The notes under the pieces: generated by a model
The model's database searches: none
What the model saw: only the letters and a program-made list of their open reading frames with translations
Told to the model about the DNA's origin: nothing
Shown here: one piece after another, positions 54,857 to 63,123 of the stretch
How the letters are laid out: every line of letters begins with the position of its first letter
Position numbering within the stretch: position 1 is the first letter of the stretch
Assembly (NCBI GenBank): GCA_963667715.1
Contig: OY763926.1
Coordinates: forward strand, 1,798,001-1,862,000
Direction of reading: 5' to 3'
Length of the DNA stretch: 64,000 bases
Source of the DNA: JAFGDI01 sp963667715
Lineage (GTDB): Bacteria; Planctomycetota; Phycisphaerae; Sedimentisphaerales; SM23-30
Translations under genes and position numbers: made by a program

Positions 54857-55039
54857 CGCATAGATTATTATATAGTAGCCTCCACTATAGGCGGACGCCT
54901 GAGCATATTTCATCTTACTTGTTACTTAATTTGCAAGGAAGAAAGCATGTAAGGTAAAGTTGATAATAGGCCAAATCGAAATAATTCTCTAAGGTATTAA
55001 CTTAAGAGTAAAATACTGTATAAATTATTTAAACTAGCC

Positions 55040-55056
55040 TGACCGCTAAGCGGTCA
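55040..55056. promoter_or_regulatory. Palindrome TGACCGCTAAGCGGTCA
   Basis: A 17-bp dyad with one central base, 52 bp downstream of the kduD stop. It may be a terminator stem lacking a clear T tract, or an operator. Confidence 0.35.
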
Positions 55057-55082
55057 ATACGTCCCTTACAACCTTTCCTCCT

Positions 55083-55100
55083 GTAACCGTAAACGGTTAC
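55083..55100. promoter_or_regulatory. LacI-type operator-like palindrome
   Basis: GTAACCGTAAACGGTTAC is an 8-bp perfect dyad around AA, close to the one at 8116. Its place right after the kduD stop is odd for an operator unless it acts by looping or belongs to an unseen transcript. Confidence 0.4.
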
Positions 55101-55107
55101 TATATTC

Positions 55108-55869
55108 TTATCTCGACAACCAACCGCCGTCAACTGCAATTGTATATCCCTGTACATAGCTAGACGCCTCTGAAGCAAGAAATACTGCCGTTCCCTGCAA
55201 ATCTTCCGGCGTACCCCATCTGCCCGCTGGTATTCTATCCAGTATCGCTTTATTGCGTTCTGGATCTTCCCGCAGTGCCTTGGTATTGTCTGTTGCCATA
55301 TAACCAGGTGCTATAGCGTTTACATTGATATTGTGTGCTCCCAGCTCATTTGCCAGCAGTTTTGTCAGTCCCATCACCGCACTTTTTGACGCTGTATATG
55401 ATGGTACCAAAATCCCGCCCTGGAAGCTCAGCATCGATGCGGTATTAACTATTTTGCCGCCGCGGCCTTGTGCGATCATTTGTTTACCTACCGCCTGGCT
55501 CAGGAAAAACAGTGTCCTGATATTGATATTCATAACATCGTCCCAGTCTTTTTCTGTAAACTCTGTTATCGGTGCCCGCCTGATAATTCCGGCATTATTA
55601 AATAGAATATCAATGCCGCCTAACCCGCTTACTGTCTCACTTACGATAGTGTCAACGCATTCCTTTTTACTCAGGTCCGCTGTTATTGTTATACACTTTC
55701 TGCCAAGAGCCTCGATCTCAGCTTTCGCCTCTGTCATATCGAGTATATCTACCAGTGCAATATCTGCTCCGGCCTCAGCCAGTGCCTTTGCTATCCCTAG
55801 TCCCAGCCCACGTGAGCCGCCGGTAACTATTGCCTTCTTGCCATCTAATTTGAACATATCTAAAATCAT
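55108..55869 (-). CDS. kduD: 2-dehydro-3-deoxy-D-gluconate 5-dehydrogenase (SDR family)
   Basis: 253 residues starting MILDMFKLDGKKAIVTGG, as in known KduD. SDR landmarks: TGGSRGLGLG cofactor loop, NNAGIIRRAP, catalytic S143-region with Y158-x-x-x-K162 (SYTASK), and a GQGYTIAVDGGWLSR-like end (VQGYTIAVDGGWLSR). With NAD it interconverts 2,5-diketo-3-deoxygluconate and 2-keto-3-deoxygluconate, the second intracellular step for unsaturated uronates from pectin-type lyases. It lies 46 bp after kduI in the same operon. General SDRs look alike, but the kduI neighbour settles the call. Confidence 0.93.
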   Translation of the reverse strand: MILDMFKLDGKKAIVTGGSRGLGLGIAKALAEAGADIALVDILDMTEAKAEIEALGRKCITITADLSKKECVDTIVSETVSGLGGIDILFNNAGIIRRAPITEFTEKDWDDVMNINIRTLFFLSQAVGKQMIAQGRGGKIVNTASMLSFQGGILVPSYTASKSAVMGLTKLLANELGAHNINVNAIAPGYMATDNTKALREDPERNKAILDRIPAGRWGTPEDLQGTAVFLASEASSYVQGYTIAVDGGWLSR

Positions 55870-55873
55870 TTAT

Positions 55874-55913
55874 TTCTAATTCCTAACTTCTAAATCCTAA
55901 CTCCTAAATCCTA
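55874..55913. repeat. Heptad repeat (TTAGGAN)n between kduI and kduD
   Basis: On the minus strand about five tandem 7-mers of the type TTAGGAT, TTAGGAG, TTAGAAG, TTAGGAA fill nearly the whole spacer. The same heptad recurs at 58112-58144. Confidence 0.75.
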
Positions 55914-55915
55914 TC

Positions 55916-56746
55916 TTACAATATCTCGCCGATCGTCAGATGATCCATATCGTCAAAAGCCTGATTCTCGCCGCCCATACCCCAACAGAAGGTATACGAC
56001 GATGTCCCCACGCCTGAGTGGATCGACCAGCTTGGTGATATTACCGCCTGCGAGTCTGCTACGGATATATGTCGTGTCTCCTGCGGTTGACCCATAAAGT
56101 GGAACACTCTCGAATCTTCCTGCATATCAAAATAGATATATATCTCCATTCTACGCTCGTGCGTATGCGGTGGCATAGTATTCCATACATTACCAGACTC
56201 CAGCACCGTAAAGCCCATCACCAGCTGACAGCTCTTTACCCCGTTTGGATGGATGAACTGGTATATTGTACGTTTATTACACTGTTCCTGACTGCCCATT
56301 GAAACAGGGTTAGCCTTTGAGATCGGGATATGTGTTGTTGGATATTCTTTATGTGCCGGATAGCTCAATAGGTAAAACTTCGCCGGTTTATCCTTGCTGT
56401 TACTTTCCATACTTATTTCTTTACTGCCCAGACCAACGTACAGACAGTCTTTATTTGCCATATCAAACTTCTGACCATCAACAGTGATCTTTCCCGCACC
56501 GCCAATATTCAGGATGCCAAGCTCTCTCCGCTGGCAGAAATAGTCCGCTCGCAGCTCATCTGCAGCCGCCAGGGTTAGTACCTTATCTACCGGCACAGCA
56601 CCACCGCAGATAGCTCTATCCACGTCGCTGTACACCATCTCGATAGTATCTGCTGTAAACAATCTCTCTATTAAAAATGCTTCGCGAACCTCAGCCGTCG
56701 GCATTGTCTTAAATCTTATCGGGTCGGGGCTATATCTGACTTCCAT
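55916..56746 (-). CDS. kduI: 5-dehydro-4-deoxy-D-glucuronate isomerase
   Basis: 276 residues from the ATG at 56746, with AGGAG five bases upstream and a canonical MEVRYSPDP start; a reading from 56782 is longer than the family. Cupin-type isomerase with the zinc-binding stretch WNTMPPHTHERRMEIYIYFD and a late H in SWSIHSGVGTSSYTFCWGMGGENQAFDDMDH. It converts 5-keto-4-deoxyuronate, formed spontaneously from lyase products, to the 2,5-diketo form used by KduD. First of the kdu pair; the DUF4861 gene lies just upstream. Confidence 0.97.
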   Translation of the reverse strand: MEVRYSPDPIRFKTMPTAEVREAFLIERLFTADTIEMVYSDVDRAICGGAVPVDKVLTLAAADELRADYFCQRRELGILNIGGAGKITVDGQKFDMANKDCLYVGLGSKEISMESNSKDKPAKFYLLSYPAHKEYPTTHIPISKANPVSMGSQEQCNKRTIYQFIHPNGVKSCQLVMGFTVLESGNVWNTMPPHTHERRMEIYIYFDMQEDSRVFHFMGQPQETRHISVADSQAVISPSWSIHSGVGTSSYTFCWGMGGENQAFDDMDHLTIGEIL

Positions 56747-56852
56747 TTTTGCTCCTGATCTTTCTATTCTAAACTTTCGCATTATTTATGTTGCTCAAAC
56801 TGACCATCGGTAAGCTTGAGAAAGTTACATTGATAATAACAGTTGCTGGTTC

Positions 56853-58019
56853 TCACTTGCTTATTATCAGCGGTGTATTTATCGTCTTACTGCTTTGGGC
56901 CAGATATTGCTTCCATATCTCAAAACTGGTGATCTCACCAGCCTTATCCCAGGTTCCCCCGGTATAATATGTAAAGCTCTCGCCTTTCTTGACTTCTCTG
57001 GTCAGAAGGGTATGATTCTGTGCCAGCTCAGATTTTACCTTACTGCTCTTTGGTACTATTACCCCGCAGCATATTGTGCCGAAGTTCTCTTTCGGTTGCC
57101 AGTATCCGGTCCAGCCGTCAGCGGGTGCATTATATATCTCGCCGCCTTCTGGACGCGTTATTATTCCTGTCGCTACTGGCAGTTTATCTTTATCAGAATC
57201 AAACTTCGCCTCAACCTTACACAGATAACTGCCCAGATCTACGCTCACTCTCATCGTCTCGCTGACACTTATACCGCCTGCATCCCATTTATCGTAGTTC
57301 AGCTCGAAAATAGACCGTATCGGCCCATTAGCCAATATCTTATGCGAGCTGAAATTATGAGCCGGCATATACAGCTTCCCGCCGTTATATATCGCATTAC
57401 CACCACAGCCCAGAGTTACCCCGACTTTGTAATAGTCGCCGCCGATACCACGTGAGTTATGATAGCTCATCTTCTTATCGATATATTCACTGTATTTCTG
57501 TGCCAGTATTGGCCGGGCCACTTCCTTACACCATAGGTCTATTCCACTAGATATAGTTTCCCATTCCAGCCCCAGCCCATACATTCTCGCCGCCATCTTA
57601 TCATTTTCCCACGCGATATCATCATGACGTTTCGGGTAAAAATCAACAAAGGTACTCAGCTTGCTCTCTGCTGCCTTTACCTCTTGCGGCTTGGCCAGAA
57701 TAGCAAATTCCTTTTCCTCGCCCGCATCAAAGCCCGACTGGAACAGCAGGGCGGTTTTACCCTCAAGTTCCAGTACCTGTGATACTATCAGACTCTTACT
57801 GGAAAATGAATATACCGCGACATTGACTTTGCTTATATTGCTTTTGCCCACATATTCTGCCAGATCAAGCTCTATAGTCTCACATTCTCGTTTTATACTC
57901 AGTGGGTTTTTAACTTTGACCTTTACATAGTCACCATTTTTACCGATTAGCTCTTCAGCCCCGGCAAAGCCGCAGCACATCGCCATTGCCAGCAAAATAT
58001 TCAGTACTATCTTCTTCAT
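56853..58019 (-). CDS. DUF4861 domain protein, exported
   Basis: 388 residues with a signal peptide (ending CGFAGAE). The single DUF4861 domain shows FVDFYPKRHDDIAWENDKMAARMYG, SYHNSRGIGGDYYKVG, GCGGNAIYNGGKLY, PIRSIFELNYDKWD and GWTGYWQPKENFG. Members are found in pectin, rhamnogalacturonan and ulvan utilisation loci, and the Asp/His-rich face suggests sugar or metal binding. Activity is not established to my knowledge. Its place in the kdu operon implies a role on the uronate-containing polymer or oligosaccharides outside the cytosol. Confidence 0.87.
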   Translation of the reverse strand: MKKIVLNILLAMAMCCGFAGAEELIGKNGDYVKVKVKNPLSIKRECETIELDLAEYVGKSNISKVNVAVYSFSSKSLIVSQVLELEGKTALLFQSGFDAGEEKEFAILAKPQEVKAAESKLSTFVDFYPKRHDDIAWENDKMAARMYGLGLEWETISSGIDLWCKEVARPILAQKYSEYIDKKMSYHNSRGIGGDYYKVGVTLGCGGNAIYNGGKLYMPAHNFSSHKILANGPIRSIFELNYDKWDAGGISVSETMRVSVDLGSYLCKVEAKFDSDKDKLPVATGIITRPEGGEIYNAPADGWTGYWQPKENFGTICCGVIVPKSSKVKSELAQNHTLLTREVKKGESFTYYTGGTWDKAGEITSFEIWKQYLAQSSKTINTPLIISK

Positions 58020-58111
58020 ATCCAGCCCTTTCGTTCGTTATTTCCTCAACTGCCCCAAGGTCAGTTTGATAGTTAGAAGCTTGTAATTAGGAGTATATAA
58101 CGTCTCTCAAA

Positions 58112-58144
58112 ACTAATTCCTAAATTCTAAATTCTAATTCCTAA
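58112..58144. repeat. Heptad repeat (TTAGGAA)n after the IclR gene
   Basis: On the minus strand about four 7-mers (TTTAGGA, ATTAGAA, TTTAGAA, TTTAGGA) start in the IclR stop codon. A shorter, opposite-facing set (TTAGAAG..ATTAGGAG) lies at 58073-58093, so the two could pair. Confidence 0.7.
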
Positions 58145-58890
58145 ACATTACACCCAAGCTTGGCAGACAGATTCCTGCCAGAACTCACTACTATCTCGTG
58201 CAGCATATCAAAATCAACCATATTCGCCGGTCCTGTCACGCCGATCGCCGCAACAAGATTACCATGTATGTTAAACACTGGTGCCGCTATACACTTCACA
58301 CCCGGATGATATTCTTCATTATCAACCGCATAGTGCAGTGTTAGTATCTTGCTGGTCTCGATCTCCATACCTTCAACCGTAGTTATTGTCTGCTTGGTAT
58401 TCTTCGGCAGTTCCAGCTCGCTCATCTTTTCTTTCAGACAATCTTTATACAGATAGCTCAAAAACAGCTTACCGGTTGCCGAATTATGCATATATGCCTG
58501 TGTTCCCGGCCGAGATGCCACTCGTATCGGGCCCGGACTATCACATACTTCCAATATCAGCGAATGTTTACTTGACGGTATCGCCAGATGTGATGTCAGA
58601 TTTGTCTGCTTTGTCAGCTCCTGCAATATTTCAATTGACATCTCTCGCAGTTTATTATCTCGCAGTGCCGCCAGCCCGATCTCATACAAGCCCGGCCCCG
58701 CAAAGAACAAACTATCACGCTTCACCACCATATCTGCATCGCAAAGCGTCTTCAATATCCTGAACGATGTCGTTTTAGGGGTATCTGTCATCTGCTCGAT
58801 CTGCTTGGCCAGTAAACCATTCTGATTTCTTGCCAATAGCTTGAGGATCTCACATGTCTTCATTAAGTTTGGTACTACATATCGATTCAT
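58141..58890 (-). CDS. IclR-family transcriptional regulator
   Basis: 249 residues. An N-terminal winged helix (about 10-65; KTCEILKLLARNQNGLLAKQIEQMTDTPKTTSFRILKTL) is followed by the IclR effector domain (about 80-245; NSATGKLFLSYL, CIAAPVFNIHGNLVAAIGVTGP). KdgR, the regulator of pectin and uronate genes, is an IclR protein. Position upstream of the DUF4861-kduI-kduD genes on the same strand makes control of this module by a 2-keto-3-deoxygluconate-like effector likely. CAGGAG precedes the ATG. Its binding site was not identified. Confidence 0.92.
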   Translation of the reverse strand: MNRYVVPNLMKTCEILKLLARNQNGLLAKQIEQMTDTPKTTSFRILKTLCDADMVVKRDSLFFAGPGLYEIGLAALRDNKLREMSIEILQELTKQTNLTSHLAIPSSKHSLILEVCDSPGPIRVASRPGTQAYMHNSATGKLFLSYLYKDCLKEKMSELELPKNTKQTITTVEGMEIETSKILTLHYAVDNEEYHPGVKCIAAPVFNIHGNLVAAIGVTGPANMVDFDMLHEIVVSSGRNLSAKLGCNV

Positions 58891-59103
58891 ATATAAAACT
58901 CCTGTTCCTATAGCGAAATTTTAGCATATTGCACGATTGTGCTTCAAGGGAAATTTATCGTTCTATCTCGTTTTTTATTTTTTTTGCGTTTTATCCGTTT
59001 CCAGTGTAGGCTAATATATTGTTTGAGATATTTTTAAGTATAAGTCAGTATAAGAGTTATATTATATTCTAACCTTACTGTATAAATTAAACAGAGTTCA
59101 AAT

Positions 59104-60207
59104 ATGAATAAAAGAGAATTGGTTATTACTGTTATCTTTTTGGTTTTTTGCGCAGTTCTATACTTTCTTCCTACTGGGTTTGAAAAGGCTGTTAATCCAG
59201 GTTCAGTTCATGCTCGTGCCATTGTGCTTGAGGTCAGCGACGATATGCAGGCTGTTGGCGTTGTTAAGGTCGGTAGCCAGTTTCTACAGGTTCGGCTCCT
59301 CGACGGCCCGCAAGCCTCACAGGAAATATCAGTTATCAACCAGCTTTTCGGCAAACTAGAAGTGGATGAATATTATAAAGTGGGTGACTCTTTACTGGTG
59401 GAATATCAATCCGGTTCACAAAAGATCACCGGCTATGCTCGCGGCCACTATCGCCTTAATCTTGAGATTTGCCTAGCTCTGTTATTTGCCGGCACACTAT
59501 GTCTCGTTGCTGGCTGGACTGGCTTCCGGGCTATGCTTTCCTTTGTCTTTGCCGTTATGGTCATCTGGAAAGTTATGATACCATTATTCTTAAACAATAT
59601 TGATCCTTTTGCGGTTTCTGTTGTTATTGTGCTTATGCTTACCGCTTCTATTAGCTTTCTTGTCGGCGGTCTGAATCGCAAAGGGATCGTCGCCTTTATG
59701 GGAGCCTGCTCCGGCTTATTGATCGCCTGCCTGCTCGCCTTTATCTTCGCTCATGCATTTCAGATTAATGGAGCTGTACGACCTTTTGCCGAAAATCTGT
59801 TATATTCTGGATACGCCGACCTGGACATCACCAGGATATTTATCTGCGGCATTTTCATCGCCTGCTCCGGTGCGGTTATGGATCTCGCTATGGATATATC
59901 AGCTTCTATGGATGAAATTATGCGTAAAAAACCTGATATCCACTATCTCGAACACGTACTCTCAGGCCTGCGTATCGGTCGTCCCGTCATTGGTACTATG
60001 ACTACCACCTTGCTGCTCGCCTACTCTGGCGGCTACACCTGTATGATGATGTTCTTCATGGGGCAGGGCACGCCGCTGTGTCAGGTACTAAATATGAACT
60101 ATGTTGCCGCCGAGCTTATGAATGTGCTTATCGGTAGTTTCGGCATAGTCGCCGTCGCTCCCTCTACTGCAATTATAGCCGGTTTTGTATACCATCATAT
60201 AAATTAA
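59104..60207 (+). CDS. YibE/F family multi-pass membrane protein
   Basis: 367 residues. One N-terminal membrane helix, then an outside beta domain (about 35-110; ARAIVLEVSDDMQAVGVVKVGSQ) as in YibE, then about seven membrane helices forming the YibE/F core with FICGIFIACSGAVMDLAMDISASMDEI and a conserved GRPVIGTMTTTLLLAYSGGY. The family is fairly common in Firmicutes and others; its function is unknown, with transport suspected. No operon partner. Confidence 0.9.
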   Translation: MNKRELVITVIFLVFCAVLYFLPTGFEKAVNPGSVHARAIVLEVSDDMQAVGVVKVGSQFLQVRLLDGPQASQEISVINQLFGKLEVDEYYKVGDSLLVEYQSGSQKITGYARGHYRLNLEICLALLFAGTLCLVAGWTGFRAMLSFVFAVMVIWKVMIPLFLNNIDPFAVSVVIVLMLTASISFLVGGLNRKGIVAFMGACSGLLIACLLAFIFAHAFQINGAVRPFAENLLYSGYADLDITRIFICGIFIACSGAVMDLAMDISASMDEIMRKKPDIHYLEHVLSGLRIGRPVIGTMTTTLLLAYSGGYTCMMMFFMGQGTPLCQVLNMNYVAAELMNVLIGSFGIVAVAPSTAIIAGFVYHHIN

Positions 60208-60816
60208 CAAAGCAAATGTACGGTAGCTGTTGCTTTATCTTCTATAACTAATTTCATAACAGCCCCTTAGGTAGTGAGCATGATATTATTGCTTGTGTTT
60301 TTTACTTCTTGTCGTTCTCAATTCTAAATATTGAAATACCTCTTTTTTACCTACTTTTTTATTCATATATAGAACTGCATGTTTCCATTTGAATAAATAT
60401 TTATCGTGTAACTCTATTAACACTAAGCGAATATGTCATTTTTTAACAGGCTCCAATCTCGCAGTCAAGTTGCACTATCATGAAACTGAGGTATTGAATC
60501 TCTTGCTTTCGAGTTGTATACTGAGTTAATAAGTCATGAACTTATTGGTGCCTTATTGTATTTTTGCATCTGCACTGCTGTTCATTTTTTTAGCAAATAA
60601 TATTGCCGCCATGCTGTTTTGGAGGATAGTTTGGCATTTATTTTGGAGTACTTATATAAGAGAATCATTACACACTTTCCTGGGATTATTTTTAATTAAA
60701 TGCGTTTGTAAGACCGATTCCCGGGATAGTTTTTTTCAGAACTAATTTTAATTGGATACCACAATAATTTGTATTATGTGGAGTTTATTAACCTGGTTTT
60801 TTCATGGAGGTCAACT
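60208..60816. other. Long intergenic region before the LamG/Ig gene
   Basis: About 610 bp. A 69-codon hydrophobic reading at 60536-60745 lacks a ribosome site and ends in odd sequence, so I do not call it. No hairpins of note; it presumably holds the promoter of the 60817 gene. Confidence 0.35.
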
Positions 60817-62913
60817 ATGAAAAAATTGTTTGCAGTTATTTTATCTCTATTGTCTGTTTCTGTATCAGCAAATGCAGCGATTATCTATGAGGATAATTTC
60901 GATGGTGATGCCGGAACACCTCTTAATGGTTTGGTTCCTGATATTGCTCCTGAGGGAGTTACCTGGTTTGCTGGTGCAAACTTTGCCGCTAATGGTTACG
61001 GCACATACGATAATATCGTTTATGGCGATACTGCATATCTGCCTATTACACTTGAATCCGGTAACATATATATCCTTACTGTCGATATTGATTGTGTAAA
61101 TACCGGCAACAAATGGGCCGGTGTTGGGTTCACCGTTAACACCAACACTGATGCAGCTAATCGTTTTATGGAAGATGGTTTATACTATTGGGCTCTGACC
61201 CGTGGTGCCACTGAATATGATCAGTGTTTTGGCGGCGTGCGTACCAATAATGGTATTGTGAGTACTACTACAGGGGCTGATAATATTACTATTACCGTCG
61301 ATACAACCGAGCCTTCATGGGTAATAACCTGGGGTTTTGATGGTGCTTTTACCACTTCTTTTACTACTGCTTCTCCGGCAACAGATGTTAGATATGTGGC
61401 ATTCACCTCTAACTCCTGTGATATTGATATTGATTATTTCAAACTGGAAATGCTTGCCGGTAAACCTTCCAATCCGGTGCCGGCTGATGGTAGTGATAAT
61501 GTTGATGAAAATGTTTCTTTCAGCTGGGATGATATTGAAGTGCCTGCCATAGATCCAAATGTCAGCAGCTATACTTTGAATTATGCGATCTACGATGCGT
61601 CAGAAGCTCCTGCAGAACCAAATCTTGTTGGTGCTGTTGCCGTAACCGGTCTGGGCAATAGTTATGGCCCTCTGGCTGTTGGTAAAGATAAAGTCGTTTT
61701 CTGGAATGTCGACGCTGTTCTGGACTATGATAATCAAATTATATCTAGTGATATCTGGACTTTGGCTACCCTTACAACATCTCCAATTATCACATCTGCT
61801 CCAGTTGATCTGGTGCGTTTCCCGGCCTCTGATGACAGTCTATATCCTGATTCTGGTATAGCTCATTATGAAGGCGATGCGATATTTACCTGTGATTTTA
61901 ACTGCTATAGCAGTGTTGCATCTGTTGTATGGACAGATCCTTCTGATACTGTTATTGCTTCTGGTTTTACTCAGGATGGTACCCTCTATAGCGCATCACT
62001 TACTATCTCGGATATTGCTCCTGCAGATCAGGGAACATATACCTGTACTGTTACTACAACTGCTGGTCTGACTGCTTCAGCTTCTGCTGATCTACTTGTT
62101 CGTGGTCAGATATCTGCCTTTACTTTTGATACTGACCTATCAGACTCGATCTCTGGGGCAACTGCTGCTCTGACATCTGGTGCTGCCGATATAACCGATG
62201 GTGCTCTCGTTCTGGATGGGACTCAGGCTGTTGATCTGGGGACAAATGGCTATCCTTCTGCCGGTTTCGGCAATGGTCTCGAAAGTGGAACTGTATCTAT
62301 ATGGACTACGATCAATGGCATTGTTGAAGGCCAGGCAAATGTAATGCTTATGGGTGTTGTTAATGGTCTCTATTATGACGATAACAGTTATGACCTTGTC
62401 GATGCTTTCCAGTTATGGACTGTAGGTAATACTGTAAATGCCAGAATTCGTGGTAACTCAGGTTCTTCTGTGCAGGCTTCTGCAACACTTCCAGCATCGA
62501 TCATTGGCGATGGTAAATGTCATATGGTCACCGTTGCCTATGCTCGTGGTAGCTCTATGCAGCTTTATGTTGATGGTGCGGCCGTTGGTTCTGCAGTAAA
62601 CTATCCTGCCGCTCTTGAATTCAATAGCTGGGACTATTCACTTCTGCTCGGTGCCAATAATGACCGTACCAAGGGTGCCAACGGCTTCCTGGATGGTTCT
62701 GTTGCTGACCTGAAGGTCTTCAATTATCCATTAGATAAATTTGAAGTTGTCGATCTTTATATAGAAGTAGAAACTGATGCCAGCTTCTGTCTGCTGCCTA
62801 TTGATGAGACTTATGACTTTGTAGACGACTGTGAAGTTAATATCCTTGATTTTGCAGTATTTGCCAGTAAATGGTTGGATTGTGGTTACTATCCTCAGTC
62901 TACTTGTAATTGA
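60817..62913 (+). CDS. Exported LamG / Ig-like protein with half-dockerin
   Basis: 698 residues from the ATG at 60817, with GGAGG upstream; the earlier reading from 60769 has none. Signal peptide MKKLFAVILSLLSVSVSANA. Domains in order: a jelly-roll binding domain (about 20-215); a Fn3-like segment (SNPVPADGSDNVDENVSFSW); an Ig-like domain (about 345-430) with CDFNC...DQGTYTCTV cysteines; LamG (about 432-650); and a C-terminal CEVNILDFAVFASKWLDCG, the half-dockerin with a flanking Cys pair. It looks like a multi-module surface binding protein. Confidence 0.87.
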   Translation: MKKLFAVILSLLSVSVSANAAIIYEDNFDGDAGTPLNGLVPDIAPEGVTWFAGANFAANGYGTYDNIVYGDTAYLPITLESGNIYILTVDIDCVNTGNKWAGVGFTVNTNTDAANRFMEDGLYYWALTRGATEYDQCFGGVRTNNGIVSTTTGADNITITVDTTEPSWVITWGFDGAFTTSFTTASPATDVRYVAFTSNSCDIDIDYFKLEMLAGKPSNPVPADGSDNVDENVSFSWDDIEVPAIDPNVSSYTLNYAIYDASEAPAEPNLVGAVAVTGLGNSYGPLAVGKDKVVFWNVDAVLDYDNQIISSDIWTLATLTTSPIITSAPVDLVRFPASDDSLYPDSGIAHYEGDAIFTCDFNCYSSVASVVWTDPSDTVIASGFTQDGTLYSASLTISDIAPADQGTYTCTVTTTAGLTASASADLLVRGQISAFTFDTDLSDSISGATAALTSGAADITDGALVLDGTQAVDLGTNGYPSAGFGNGLESGTVSIWTTINGIVEGQANVMLMGVVNGLYYDDNSYDLVDAFQLWTVGNTVNARIRGNSGSSVQASATLPASIIGDGKCHMVTVAYARGSSMQLYVDGAAVGSAVNYPAALEFNSWDYSLLLGANNDRTKGANGFLDGSVADLKVFNYPLDKFEVVDLYIEVETDASFCLLPIDETYDFVDDCEVNILDFAVFASKWLDCGYYPQSTCN

Positions 62914-62942
62914 TTCCCGCTGATTTTTTAGAGGTTCCCTTT

Positions 62943-62984
62943 ATGGTTGGGTGAAGTGTTTTACTTCGCCCAACCATGCTTTTA
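62943..62984 (+). terminator. Terminator of the LamG/Ig gene
   Basis: A 15-bp stem (ATGGTTGGGTGAAGT with ACTTCGCCCAACCAT, one wobble) has a 5-nt loop and is followed by GCTTTTA, 30 bp after the stop. Confidence 0.88.
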
Positions 62985-63123
62985 CCTTCCTGCTGACAGC
63001 TGTTATTTACCATAAATATTATATTCGCTATTTTAAGTATCTGGCTTCTGATATCCGAATGTAATAATATGTCAGATCTAAACAGCTATCAGGATTACTA
63101 TGACTCTGGAAAGGACCAGTATA

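Noticed and set aside
60620..60640. Sigma-54 promoter (TTGGCATTTATTTTGGA)
   Set aside because: The -12 element lacks the GC and it lies about 180 bp before the start.
60536..60745. 69-codon hydrophobic frame
   Set aside because: No ribosome site and no terminator; AT-rich DNA yields such frames by chance.
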